Both the position numbers and the translations under genes were made by a program. From Pleurostoma richardsiae (Eukaryota > Ascomycota > Sordariomycetes > Calosphaeriales > Pleurostomataceae), in contig JANBVO010000015.1 in the NCBI GenBank assembly GCA_030052745.1, forward strand, positions 62,001 to 126,000: a DNA stretch of 64,000 bases, in the 5' to 3' direction. Shown piece by piece: positions 31,704 to 42,299 of this stretch. Every line of letters starts with the position of its first letter. The stretch's first letter is position 1. The notes below the pieces were generated by a model that saw only the letters and a program-made list of their open reading frames with translations, was not told the DNA's origin and ran no database searches.

Positions 31704-34700
31704 TCAAGACCTGACGCTCGTCTTTCGTTTTAGTCCCAGGCTCGCAGCCCTCCTCGCAGCCATCGCTGTCGCAGCGCTCACACCCCGAGTGCTGGCGCCC
31801 TTCGTCGATCGTCGTTGGCTCTTCGTCGTACCTGTCCGCTTTTGCACCCACCCGCTTCGCCGTGGCAAAGCCTTGGGCTCATCGTAGGTCTCGTCGGCGC
31901 TATCCTCTGCATAGTCCTCGGTGTATTCCGGCTCCGGACTGCTGCTTACAAGGGAGACGACTTGAGAACCCTCGGGGATGCTAAACGGAGCACGTGCTGG
32001 CTGCTTCCGAGCAGCACGAGTCCTGCCTTTCGGCCAAGCAGGTGGCGAAACAGATGCGTCGAAGGTCCGAACCGGTGAAGTGGCATCGCCCTGGGGAAGC
32101 TCTTCCGGAACGCCGGGGCTGTCTTGGGTCGGTGAAGCCTTGATCTGGGCCTCTTCACGTGCGTTAACCTTGGCTTCTTTCTCGTCCTCCTTGTCGTCGT
32201 CGTCGTCGTCATCTAGTTTGCGCATCGCAGCTTCGTATTCCTGGTCGTGCTGAGTCTTCGACTTCCGCGCTTTCAGGGCTGACCAGACCTCTGACTTGAG
32301 GGGGCTCTGTGTCTTTCGTGACGTTGACGCCGTGAAAAAGATGTCCTGCAGGGAAGGAATAGAGCTCGTCGATGAGCCAGTGTACGTGGGGCTCAATGGT
32401 TTAGGCAATTTAATCGGAGTGATCTGGCTTTCGGCGGCGGTAATGTCCGCGGGCGTCTTCTGAGTCGGCGTCTCTCCCTCTTGAGCCGGGTCGTCCATCG
32501 TATCGTCAAACCCAGTGAAGGAATCGTTTCCCAAGTCAATGCTGAAGTCTGGGTCGGGCTGACGGCCGCTCCGGACACTAGTCGTCGAGGAGACGGGTAA
32601 ATCAAGCTTAGGGTACTCAATGTTTGAGCCATTGTCTCCTGAGAGAATATCGCGCTCCTGAGATACAATCGGCTGGGAGTGATGCGCAGTAAGAATGCTG
32701 CCTTGGCGGGGACTCCGTTCAGGCTGTCGGGACGACTGTCTTGAAGGCTCTGCTGAAGCTATGCAGGCTTCTGACATGTCTTCTTCAAGTTGGCGCGACG
32801 GACTGTTAATGCCTGGGCTGGGACTGCCATTTGGAGGACTAGGCGAGCCGTTGACCCTGCTTTCGACAATCCCCGTGTCGCATCCGGACCGGAGCGCATG
32901 GGCTGAAGCTGCGTCCTGTTCCCAGAACTCGGCGGATCCGTGGATGGCTGCTGTCTCTTGGTCAAGATTTGTCTCCGGAATGATGCTCTCGCCACCGGCA
33001 GCATCGCCGCTGACTGTCGCCGCGTTGGCGCTGCCTTGAGACCTTTCACCGTCGCCGGGGCCCGGGCTCGCAGAATCCCTGTGACTGCTGGGAGAGTCTA
33101 TTAGAGTTAAGTCTGGAACCTTATTGCTGTCAATGCGTGCTGCCCAAGGGACTGGCGGGCTTTGTGCGGCGAGATTGGCCGCGCTACTGGCAACAGCTGG
33201 AGTAGCTAAAGGGAGTTGCACGACACGCGGATCCTCTAGCTCGGCAAAAGCTAGGGTCCTGTAGCCTTGCTCTTCGCCTTGCTCACCATCTTCTTCATCA
33301 AGGTCAGGTGCTTCGAAGCGATCGTAGATGCGCTTTCCCTCATCATCGTAAACCTTTTCGTTCCTATCGAGGTTCCTGTCGCGGCGGGCGAGTAGTACTT
33401 CAAGTCTGCTGCCATCTTCGTGAACTCCAGTCACGACAGCTGTCAGATTTGAGACTTGGGGCTGCCAATTCGTAGCCTTGGAGAGGAGCCAATGTCTCCA
33501 AGTGATCACCATGCCCGACTTCACGTCACTAGCACGCAACGAAGGTAGAGACGACATGTCCTCCGGGAGAGAAGGCAGGTCTTCGACGTCGGTGAACTGG
33601 CTTTCCCCAGCGGCATCAACCTTTTTTGGCGTAGCATCTATGTCATCGTAATTCAACTTCACGTCTACGCCGCCAGGCTCGTCCGAGAAGAGTCGGGAGT
33701 CCTCTTCAAAGAGTCCGTTCATGGTCTGGTTGACCCTGCGCTTCTTTCTGCTGTTCTGGCTGTCTTGTGCGGCTTGATACTGGAGGTCACCGCGGTCCTT
33801 TCGCTTGCCATTTCGGCCTTGCTGCTGGGGATCCCAGCGCTGGACAAAAGGAAATGGAGGTTCGCTGAGGTGGACGTCTTCGTGGCAGCATTCTACCGCC
33901 CGGTAGATAATCTTCTCTCGCCATGCTTCGGGATCATTGTCCTCAGTTGGTGGCTTCGTTATGTCGCCAGATCCTGCAAGCTCAACAAGCCCACCCTGTG
34001 CTTCCTCCACCCTTCGGTTGACGTGCGGTCGGACGTCCTTCATCAGCTGTGACCGGATCTTATCCTCATCTGCTTTGGTCTTGGGATTTCGCATGCCCAA
34101 GGCGCTAAAGAGCATCCGCCGCCCTGCGCCAAGGTCCAACCGTGCTCTACGGCTGACAGCACCGCTCAGGGAATTCTCCGAATTCTCGATGCTCGGGTTG
34201 TCGGAAGAAGCAGATGGGCCGTCTTCGTCGCGCTTGTCCTCTAACCGAGACACTTCAGGGATCAGACTCGTTTGCTGGATGAGACGATCCTTGATCGCAG
34301 CTAGGTCGTCCATCTCCACGTCGCCAGCCTGCTCGCTTGTGTCTTTGGCACCTTGGTCAGCCGCTCTCAGATTGAGTTTCTTGGCCTTTCGACGGGCGTT
34401 CCGCTTCTGCGTCCGAGACATGCCTTGTCCCGGAGGTACACTACTCTGCTGGGGGACTTTTGCAGCAGCTGCAAGGACCTCTGGCTTGGGGAAGCGAGCT
34501 TGGTCTTGTGATCGAGGCTTCTCTCGCGGAATAGAACTGACCACAGCAGAAGCGATGTTTAAGGCATTCTCAGCCTCAAATGACGCGTCTGAGCTCGACT
34601 CTGAGTCGCTGTCACTTTCCGACGATATGCCATCGCTCTCTGAGGAGATGTTGTTTTCTCCTTTCCCCTTGTATCCCTCGCCCAGTGCTTTCTGCTTGTT

Positions 34701-36373
34701 TTTTTCGCCTGAATCAGAGGCATCATCACTATCGACTGAGTCCGAGTCGCTGCTGCTCGTCTCACTGTCAGAGTCAAGCTGACTGGGTTTCGTAGGAGCC
34801 TCCTCCGGGCGGCTGTCACTTTCGTCCTCGCTTTCATCTTCATCCTGATTCTCGTCTTTCCCATCGGAGTCTGACTCGTCATCAGACGAATCCTCAGAAT
34901 CAGAGTCGGAATCAGAATCAGAGCTGGTGTCACTGCTAGAAGTGGTATCGCCGTCGTCTATGTGTTCAGCAGCGATCTTGTCATTGCCTGCCTTTGTAGG
35001 AGCTTCTGCAACCTCCTCGGCGACGTCGAGCTTCGTCAGTTGTGGAAGTGACTGGCGACAGCCATGACGAGCTCGAGCCATGTACGAGAGCGCGGTACCC
35101 GCCTGAATAGAACCTGGGGGGAAACCGTGCTCATCGAAGTGGCGAATGACAGAGTCCGCTTCGCTGCCCTCGCTTTCATGGTCGTCTTCATGGGCGTCCA
35201 CTGCTCCCGCCGGTGCATCAAGAGACTTGCCGAACTGGAGCATGCGCTCAAGATTTAAATGCGCGCCGTGAGTCGTTGCGAGCTTCTTGTAGGCCTTCCT
35301 CTCATCCTTATTGCACCGCAAGAGCGTGGTCTCACACTCCCGGGCGGTTGCTGTCGGAAATGCGGCCCGTAGGGCAGTGATTTGGTCAAGAATTGAGAGA
35401 TCTAATTCCTCCTGGGTGTTTGGGCGGGCGGGTTCAAGACCAACGTCCAGCAAGTCCTTGTCCACGTCGTAGATGCTGGCGATCTCGTCGCGCAGTGCCT
35501 TCAGTTCGTCCTGCCCAATAGTTGGGTCATCATTATCAAGTCCAATATCTCCGTCGTCTTCGCCTTCTTCATCATCAACGTCGCTCGCGGTGAAATCAGC
35601 GTCATCCTCTTCTTCATCCACGTCCACATCCTCGTCAGCCTCCCGCTCATCGACGTCACCTTGAATGTCCGCATCTACGAAGCGGGCGCGAAGTCTGACG
35701 CTTGCTGGATCCTGCTCACCGTCGACCTCGCCGAATTGTGTCAGGAGCAGCGGCTCCGAGTCGTCGTCGGCGTTGTCGTCATCATCGTCGTAGTCGGGTG
35801 CAAAAAGCAGCTGCTCATCGTCCTGTGTAATTCTCCTCTTCTTGCGCGGGCTGATATGAATGGCAGGCCGGTGTATGGGTCTCTTCAGAAGCGGGCGACC
35901 GTATGGGATGCCGTCTATCAGGTGCCTGCCGTCGCTCGTGATCTGGTATCGGCCACTGAGGCGCCGCTTCTTGAGGTCGTCGGAGAGCAGGGGCCGGATA
36001 CTAGGAGGAAGAGGGCCTCTGTTAGCTCGGGTATCTCCGAAGGGCGGTAGGACTGGGCTGGGGGGGGGGGGGGGGGGGGGGGCAAAGGCCTAGGGGAGAA
36101 TGGAGCTCACAAGACTTCCTCGTCCTTCTCGAGAACAGTTGCGACGTGCTGGAAATGGAGGCACTCGAAGGCGTGACCATCGGAGTCCCTCAGCTCAACG
36201 GCATAGTCCTCCAGGCCCCAGTCCGTGCCCTCGAGAGGGATCGTCTCGTTGACAAGCTCGACCAGCTTTGCAATGGTGGGATCGTTGTCGAGGGGCACGT
36301 TGAAGAGCACGCGGACCTCGGGCAGGCCGTGGCGGCGCACCACCAGGCGAAGGCGTAGATTCTTCTCCTTCAT
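31704..36373 (-). CDS. Coilin-like nuclear protein (ubiquitin-like N-domain, acidic linker, Tudor-like region)
   Basis: Two exons, 36373-36111 and 36000-31704, give 1519 aa. The N-terminus (LRLRLVVRRHGLPEVRVLF ... IAKLVELVNETIPL, residues about 5-90) resembles the ubiquitin-like domain of coilin. It is followed by RPLLSDDLKKRRLSGRYQI and basic PRKKRR, then very long acidic Asp/Ser/Glu-rich disordered segments (about 140-560) with NLS-like RKAKKLN. A compact region at about 910-1015 (VITWRHWLL, VVTGVHEDGSRLEVLLA, FAELEDPRVVQL) matches the layout of the atypical Tudor domain of coilin. Coilin scaffolds Cajal bodies and snRNP assembly; fission yeast Mug174 is the fungal relative. The acidic C-terminal third is low complexity. 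Family assignment is by architecture only; the gene model itself is firm. Confidence 0.68.
36001..36110 (-). other. Intron 1 of the coilin-like gene with a 23-nt C tract
   Basis: GT-AG intron of 110 nt. On the plus strand it carries 23 consecutive G (36060-36082), i.e. a pure C run in the transcript, followed by a CTAAC branch point and a CTAG acceptor. Homopolymers of this length are rare in this window. Confidence 0.7.
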
Positions 36374-37148
36374 GCCGGCAGTGGCGGCTGTTCCCCTGCC
36401 AAGGGCGGCCAAATCGACTCAAGGCGCGGTCGTGATGTTCTCGATCGCGCCAGTCTTGACCGTGGCAGCGCTAATAGCGAGGTGGTGGAGGTTGACTGTC
36501 CTGTCGAGTACGCTCGACAGGTCTGGGTGTTGGTGGGGATGGAAGGCGCCGGTGCAGAAAGTTGTAGCTGCGGCTGAGCAGTTACAGTGGGGCGGGCAAG
36601 CTCCAACCTTGGCAGCTGCGTACAGTCAGTCGTCACAGGCAGGGCTGAATGAGCGCCTGTAACTATTAGAGGTAAAGAGGTATGAGACATCTGCCTCATG
36701 CGATTATTGCTCAGGCGGAGGTAGCGTCTAGGCTTCAATACGCAACTCAAGGACGACAGATTCGCACCCGCAATTCCAAAACGCTTTTTTTTATAAGCAA
36801 ATGTACGTAGCTAGGTAGGTATGGTATGGTATGTACGCCGCTCGCATAGTATACAGCCCCCCTATCTCATGGCCTCCGCCGCCACCCCTCGAAGCCCCCC
36901 TGAGCCCGAGGGAACCTTAGGTGACCTATTGTCCCGGGCGTTCCCGTCTAGAGACAATATGCCAGAATTGGTGTATCCCTTTATGTGCAACGTCCTGAGC
37001 ATCGCAGATGTACATGGCGTCGATCGCTCGGAGGCAAATCGCGCCGGACTCGACCTCGTGAGGCGATCGCTCGACATATCAATCCTGGCCAAGTCTGCAT
37101 TCACAGCTCGTCCTTGCCGCTTCTCTCCCGTTCACACAGACACTGGTA
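36374..37148. promoter_or_regulatory. Upstream region of the coilin-like gene
   Basis: 775 bp between the coilin-like start and the end of the GTP cyclohydrolase gene, both minus strand. It contains a 9-bp stem with a 4-nt loop at 36501-36522 (CCTGTCGAG and its complement), 128-149 bp before the start codon, and an A/T tract near 36785-36800. No gene was recognised. Confidence 0.45.
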
Positions 37149-38516
37149 TCATGTGGGAGGCGGAGGCATTGAGCCCAGGTCCAGCATGTGGCCCATCTTC
37201 TCGATCTGGATGCAACTGGTCAGCATCTGTCCCGAGCTGCAAAATGAGGTTACTGGCAGCGAACTCACTTTTGTCTTCAGATAACCCTCCACCTCCTTGC
37301 TCTTAAAGCCTCCCCGGCCCTTCCAGCTCAGCGGCACCATGGCCACACGCTCCCTGACGACGATCTCGCGGTTGGGGCCCTCTACAGCTCGGATCTTATC
37401 CGGGTTGTTAGTGAGGAGTCTGACCTCCTTCTGTCCAAGATCGAGCAACATTGCCGTGGCCAGACCGTAGCTGCGAGCGTCGGCAGGGTGCCGGAGCAAC
37501 AGGTTCGCCTCAACCGTGTCCGAACCTAGATCTTGCAGGTTGTATGCCTTGAGCTTCTCGCCCAGCCCGATGCCCCGACCTTCCTGACGCAAGTAGATGA
37601 TGATGCCTCCGGCCTTGTTGCCGGGTAGCGACATGAGGCGCGCGGCCTCGTCGAGCTGCTCGCCACAGTCGCAGCGCGCTGACCACGCCGTTTCGCCCGT
37701 GTAGCACTCGCTGTGGATGCGCACCAGGGGAATGTCACTACCCTGCTTGCCCCCCTTAGCCTCGCCTTCTTGTCTTCCTTCTCCGTCTCCTGCTGCTCCA
37801 TCTCTGTCTCCCGCACCACTGCCGCCGACCAACATGCCGCTGGTAGTCCGTCCGGGGTAGAGTCGGCCCACATATGCTCCACGCACCATGCGGTCCATCT
37901 CAGTTTCCCCCTCACGTGGAGCGTCGAGACTCTTGCTCCGTATGTGATTGCCGAAGACAATAGCGAGGTGTTCCTTGTTGTCGACGTCATTGGTATACAA
38001 GTGGAGGAACATCTCCGTGCCTGTGACGGTAGGAATGCGCGCGCGCACAATGCACTGCACGTTGGGAAGGGTCTCGAGCAGGCGAGGCTTCTTGGTGCCG
38101 CAGCCACCTGTGGGCACAGAGGAATCGACGGGGACGCCGCGGGGTTGGGAGAGGGCAGAAGTTGTGGGCGTCGAGGCGCCCGGGGTAGGTGGGGGTGTGA
38201 AAGACGGGCTCAGCAGAGAGGGAGGCGGAGGGAGGCTGTTTGAAGCTGTTGAGGCGGCATCGTCGTCGGACTCGCGCTCGCGGCGGCTGTGACTCTGGTC
38301 TGGCCTGGCAGTCGGGGCGACGGCCGAGACCGGGGTGGGCAGAGACAGCGAGCCATCGACGTCGAGATCGCTGCTGGCGGGCTGCTTGCTGCTACCGCTA
38401 CCGCTCCCGCTGTGAGGGCGGGTGCGCGGGGAGTAGAAGGATGGGAGATCCTTGGTCTCTTGCTGCCATGCCGTCGACATTCTCGCGATGGTTGTTTCGG
38501 GGTCCAAGAGTGGCAT
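37149..38516 (-). CDS. RIB1: GTP cyclohydrolase II (riboflavin biosynthesis, RIB1 type)
   Basis: Two exons, 38516-37269 and 37205-37149, give 434 aa. The 63-nt intron is a multiple of three and stop-free, so the unspliced frame is open, but splicing joins YLKTK to [12 protein letters not shown], the conserved C-terminus. The first ATG of the frame is at 38516 (MPLLDPETT). A Ser/Pro-rich N-terminal extension (about 1-140) precedes the catalytic domain. Catalytic features: the zinc site [18 protein letters not shown] (about residues 262-280), the [11 protein letters not shown] block, and LLTNNPDKI near the end. The enzyme opens GTP to 2,5-diamino-6-ribosylamino-pyrimidinone phosphate, the first step of riboflavin synthesis. 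An acidic/Gly-rich insertion ([17 protein letters not shown]) before the zinc site is common in fungal members. Confidence 0.95.
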   Translation of the reverse strand: MPLLDPETTIARMSTAWQQETKDLPSFYSPRTRPHSGSGSGSSKQPASSDLDVDGSLSLPTPVSAVAPTARPDQSHSRRERESDDDAASTASNSLPPPPSLLSPSFTPPPTPGASTPTTSALSQPRGVPVDSSVPTGGCGTKKPRLLETLPNVQCIVRARIPTVTGTEMFLHLYTNDVDNKEHLAIVFGNHIRSKSLDAPREGETEMDRMVRGAYVGRLYPGRTTSGMLVGGSGAGDRDGAAGDGEGRQEGEAKGGKQGSDIPLVRIHSECYTGETAWSARCDCGEQLDEAARLMSLPGNKAGGIIIYLRQEGRGIGLGEKLKAYNLQDLGSDTVEANLLLRHPADARSYGLATAMLLDLGQKEVRLLTNNPDKIRAVEGPNREIVVRERVAMVPLSWKGRGGFKSKEVEGYLKTKVSSLPVTSFCSSGQMLTSCIQIEKMGHMLDLGSMPPPPT

Positions 38517-39253
38517 CCCAGATCGGAGCACGCAATGGGAGATGATAGAGAGAGCGCCGCACAGGTAGTAGCGGGGTTAAGGTGGTGGGGCAAATGGTGT
38601 ACCTTATTTGTACTGTGCCTGACAGGCGGAGGGGTGAAGTAAGGTCAGGTACTCCTTGCGCAGGCACTGACAATGCCAGCGGGTAAGGTACATTAGGTAC
38701 CTGAGGTGGCTTTGAGATATCACTTACAGGCAAATTGTTACAAAAACAAAGGAATATCCAGGGGAGAATATCGAGCATATCAATCAACACAATGCGGCTA
38801 GTTGTGGTTCGCGTTTGTACATCCGGCGTGCTCTTCTTGTCACTGACATAATCACTCAGTACACTCCGAATTACTCATGACTGCTGGGGAAAAGTACGAC
38901 GGAGTAATAACAGAGGATTGATGCCGAGCTAATTGATGGAAGGGCACGCTCCGACCAGCCGACTAGCAGAAAATACTTATGCTGCAGCCGAACCCTCGCT
39001 TCTCTGCGATTCCATTTGCTGGTCTGGAATGTAGAGCGATGTAGAGGTGTTAGCCCACATGGCTTCTAGAGTTCTTCTAGCGCGATCCGTGCGGAGGAAG
39101 GCATCATCACCCTGACTCAGCATTAACAATCTCCCAAAGTCAGCGCCCGCCGCCATTATGCAGGTAGGTAGGTACCTACCGTACCACTCAACCTGGTAGG
39201 TACCTTAACCTAGGTAGGGTACTGCCATGCAGAACTCCTGCAATAGTTACTGC
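38517..39253. other. Intergenic region upstream of RIB1
   Basis: 740 bp without a gene, holding the RIB1 promoter and the 3' side of the amidase gene. GGTA/CCTA tracts lie at about 39161-39225. Confidence 0.5.
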
Positions 39254-40666
39254 CTACCACCCACAAGCGGCCATCAGCCGGCCACCCAGCTCCATCAGCT
39301 CGTCGTCGCGACCAGCCTGGGCGATCAGCGTGACGCCGAAGGGCATCTTGTTCCCGCTGGCGTTGGTCCAGGTCCCTGTCGGCACCGCGACCGCGCACAG
39401 GTCCAGCAGGTTCACAAAGTGCGAGAAGCTGCCCAGCAACCGGTTCCTCGCCAGCGGCTCCGCCTCCATCTCCTCCACTGTGAAGTGCTGCACCGTCGAC
39501 GGCACCACCAGCACGTCTATCCCGTCGCGAAACTGCTGCTCCGCCCGCCGTCGCAGCCCGGCCAGCGCGAAGATGTCCTGATACGCCCGTACCGCGTCGA
39601 AACCACCCGATGCCGCGAATATGCTCCGCACTGCTGGGTGTAATTGCTCCAGCCCATGGGTCTGGATGTACTCGTCGAAGGCCACCAGCCGTTGTGCCAC
39701 GACGGAGCTGCCATAGAGCATGTCGTTGGCCTCCGCGAACGTTCCGTAGTCAAATTCCGGCGACGGAACCAGCCCGAGGCTGTCTGTCAGCGTCTGTACG
39801 GCTGTCGAGAAGAGCGACGCGTACTCCGGGCACAGCACCGTGAGTAAACTGGCCGGGGGTACCCCAAACCGTATCCGGTCCGCCGCTGGCCACTTCCACG
39901 GCCACGACGGCGGCGTCCGGCGAGCGTAGACGTCCTCTTCGTCAAACCCCCTCATCACCGCCCAGGCTGCCTTCGCGTCGCCTATCTTCCGGGCCATAAT
40001 CGTGACACAGTCCGCATTCTTGCACGCGGGGACCAGCCCGACCGTGGAGATGCTGCCCAAGGTCGGCTTGAGGCCTACAACACCATTCAGTGCGGCCGGC
40101 ACGCGTGTGCTCCCCGCCGTGTCAGTTCCCACCGTAAACGACACGAGGCTCGCCGCGACGCTGACCACGGATCCCGAGGAGCTGCCGCCCGATATGTATT
40201 TCGAGTCGTAGACGCACCTCGGCGCCCCGTACGGCGACCGCGTGCCGTTCAGCCCCGTCGCGAATTGGTCCAGGTTGGTCTTGCCCACAAGGACCGCACC
40301 GGCATCCAGGATCTTCTGCACTACTAGTGCGGTGCGCTCTGCCTTGTAGGCAAAGGAAGGGCAGGCCAGCGTCGTGGGGTAGCCTGCGATGTCGATCGAG
40401 TCCTTGACCGAAAAGGGCACGCCAAATAGGGGCGGCAGCTCCCCGCCGCCAGCCGTGTGCTTAGCGACGAGTGATTGCGTGTAGACGAGCGCTTCTTGCC
40501 GGGTCACCAGAGAGATCCATACTGCCTTGTCGGGATACGCCTCGATCCTGTCATAGACGGTGCTGATCACATCGAACGGCGACAAGGACTTGTCTCGGTA
40601 GCCCGAGAGGAGCGATTCGATTCCCAGATCGAGCCCTTGAATGCTCATTTCCGAGGAACTAGTCAT
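39254..40666 (-). CDS. Amidase-signature enzyme of the allophanate hydrolase (AtzF/DUR1,2 amidase) kind
   Basis: One exon, 470 aa from the ATG at 40666 (an ATG at 40648 is also possible). The amidase Ser-cis-Ser-Lys triad is present: Lys88 in FSVKDSID, the GGSSSGS loop at 160-166, and nucleophile Ser186 in GTDTAGSTRVPAA. The blocks ACPSFAYKAERTALVVQKI, VGKTNLDQFATGLNGTRSPY and GLVPACKNADCVTI are those of allophanate hydrolases, which split allophanate to two NH3 and two CO2. It is a stand-alone amidase domain, without the small C-terminal domain of AtzF or the fused urea carboxylase of yeast Dur1,2. It is divergent from a cyanuric acid amidohydrolase/barbiturase homologue, so it may act on allophanate, carboxybiuret or ureidomalonate. 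Family is firm; substrate is inferred. Confidence 0.88.
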   Translation of the reverse strand: MTSSSEMSIQGLDLGIESLLSGYRDKSLSPFDVISTVYDRIEAYPDKAVWISLVTRQEALVYTQSLVAKHTAGGGELPPLFGVPFSVKDSIDIAGYPTTLACPSFAYKAERTALVVQKILDAGAVLVGKTNLDQFATGLNGTRSPYGAPRCVYDSKYISGGSSSGSVVSVAASLVSFTVGTDTAGSTRVPAALNGVVGLKPTLGSISTVGLVPACKNADCVTIMARKIGDAKAAWAVMRGFDEEDVYARRTPPSWPWKWPAADRIRFGVPPASLLTVLCPEYASLFSTAVQTLTDSLGLVPSPEFDYGTFAEANDMLYGSSVVAQRLVAFDEYIQTHGLEQLHPAVRSIFAASGGFDAVRAYQDIFALAGLRRRAEQQFRDGIDVLVVPSTVQHFTVEEMEAEPLARNRLLGSFSHFVNLLDLCAVAVPTGTWTNASGNKMPFGVTLIAQAGRDDELMELGGRLMAACGW

Positions 40667-41205
40667 CGCGATGCTGTGTTGCCCGCCGTAGATGGAGCGT
40701 CCTCTCTGCCTACCCACCTATACAGGTATATATACCTAGACCGTTGGGAGCCGCGGACCTGGCAGATGCGGCAAAGGCCGTGAGGTTCGGCACAAAGACC
40801 CCTTTATCAGCCCGGACGCCACCCGCAGGTCCCTCTCCATCGCGCTATTTTCTTAGGTGACCCCTTTACTACCCGCTAGTAAGAGGCGGGCGAGATCGTT
40901 ACAGCCCGTATTCTCGTTCTACGCGCCTTCGGGCGGGTGCGAGACCGGTAGTGCCGCCGTTCCGGCATCGCTTGTCGTTCTCCCGGCGGCATCCCCCGCA
41001 TGTGCCGCCGGCCACAGATAAGCATCGCCCCAAGTCGTCGGTTGATTTACCTCATCGAATCTCCATATCGGCCATCACTCGACGTCGCCAAGTGATCGTT
41101 CGAGGTGCGCAATGCGCCTTTATATCCGAGGAGGATCCTCGATTCATCTCAAAGCTCGGGGCGAAGTCATGTAGTCAGGTGATTGAGCATCACCATCCAC
41201 CCCTG
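40667..41205. promoter_or_regulatory. Divergent promoter with GATA-factor sites, amidase / ring-opening amidohydrolase
   Basis: 539 bp between two diverging starts. Two HGATAR sites: TGATAA on the minus strand (40804-40809) and AGATAA on the plus strand (41016-41021). GATA factors of the AreA/NIT2 type activate nitrogen-scavenging genes from such pairs. A short TATA-like run (TATACAGGTATATATACC) lies near 40720-40737, about 55-70 bp from the amidase start. Confidence 0.5.
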
Positions 41206-42299
41206 ATGCCTGCGGTCAACCTTCTCAAGTTCGGCGTCTCCTCCCCGGCCGATGTCTCACCACTGGAGGACCTGAGGCGCGCAGGCTATGAGTCGTCGCA
41301 GGTGCTGGGCCTGGTGGGCAAAACAGAAGGTTAGACATCCGCCATGTGATTCATATCATCTGTGGAAGACTCACAAGCGTAGGAAATGGCTGTGTCAACG
41401 ACTTCTCGCGTACACTGAGCTCCGTCGTCTGGGAGCGGCTCCTTCCTGCCGAGGCCGTCACCGTCTTCTCTGGCGGGACAGAAGGCGTCCTCAGTCCTCA
41501 CGTCACCTTCTTCGTGAAGGAAGCCGGCGACGCGACCACGGGCCTTGTGGCTACTGTCGCGAGGACGAGGAATCTGCGGCCTGAAGAGGTCGGCACAGCA
41601 GAGCACGCGCGCCAGGTGCGGGACACGGTCAGGTCGATGGTTCAGGAACTGGGAGTCTCGCAGGACCACATCCACCTCGTCCTCATCAAGTGCCCGCTGT
41701 TGACGTCGGCCAAGATCGAGGCAATCCGCGCGGCGGAGGGCACGCCCATCACTACGGATACGTACGAGTCCATGGCCAAGTCTCGCTATGCCAGTGCGGT
41801 GGGCATCGCGTGCGCGCTAGGCGAAATGGAAGACAACAGTCTCGAGACCGCCGTCGCTGCCTCCTCGCCCGAGGAGCAGCTGTGGAGCGCAAAGGCGAGC
41901 TGCAGCTCGGGCGCCGAGCTGGAGGACTGCCATATTCTGGTCCTTGCGTCCGCCTCGTCTCCAGGCGACAGCGGCAGCCTGCGCGCAGTATCAGCCTACA
42001 TGGCCGACGCCATCGACGCCAGGGCTGTACTTGGCCTGCTCGACCAGGCAAAGGCTGATGGCGGCGAGCCGGTACAGGTTTTCGCTAAAGCGGAGGCGGA
42101 TCCCAGAGGGCGGGTCAGAGGGAATCGGCACACGATGACTACTGACAGCGATATCCACAGCACGAGACACGCTCGGGCTGCGGTCGGTGGGCTTATTGCA
42201 GGACTGATGGGGGACACGCAGGTCTATGTCAGTGGTGGCGCTGAGGGTCAAGGGCCCGTCGGCGGAGGGAGCCTGTGTCTAGTCTATCGGTGTCCATAG
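41206..42299 (+). CDS. Ring-opening amidohydrolase: cyanuric acid amidohydrolase / barbiturase family
   Basis: Two exons, 41206-41329 and 41383-42299, give 346 aa, near the usual 355-370. The 53-nt intron restores LVGKTEG-NGCVNDFSRTL, a family signature. The family fold has three repeats, each giving a Lys-Ser pair. Candidates here: Lys39 (GKTEG) with Ser71 (SGGTEGVLSPH), Lys144 (LIKCPLLTSAK) with Ser216 or 217 (CSSGAEL), and Lys277 (FAKAEADPRG) with Ser325 (VSGGAEGQGPVGGG). RGNRHTMTTDSDIHSTRH is also typical. Members open cyanuric acid (AtzD/TrzD) to carboxybiuret or barbiturate (Bar) to ureidomalonate. Eye inspection cannot separate the two; the divergent allophanate-hydrolase-like amidase favours cyanuric acid, inferred. 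A short N-terminus starting MPAVNLLKFGV is chosen at the first in-frame ATG that reaches the conserved block. Confidence 0.92.

Noticed and set aside
33937-34782. 281-codon plus-strand frame opposite the coilin-like gene
   Set aside because: Antisense shadow of an acidic Ser-rich protein; reads as Ser/Leu/Arg repeats.
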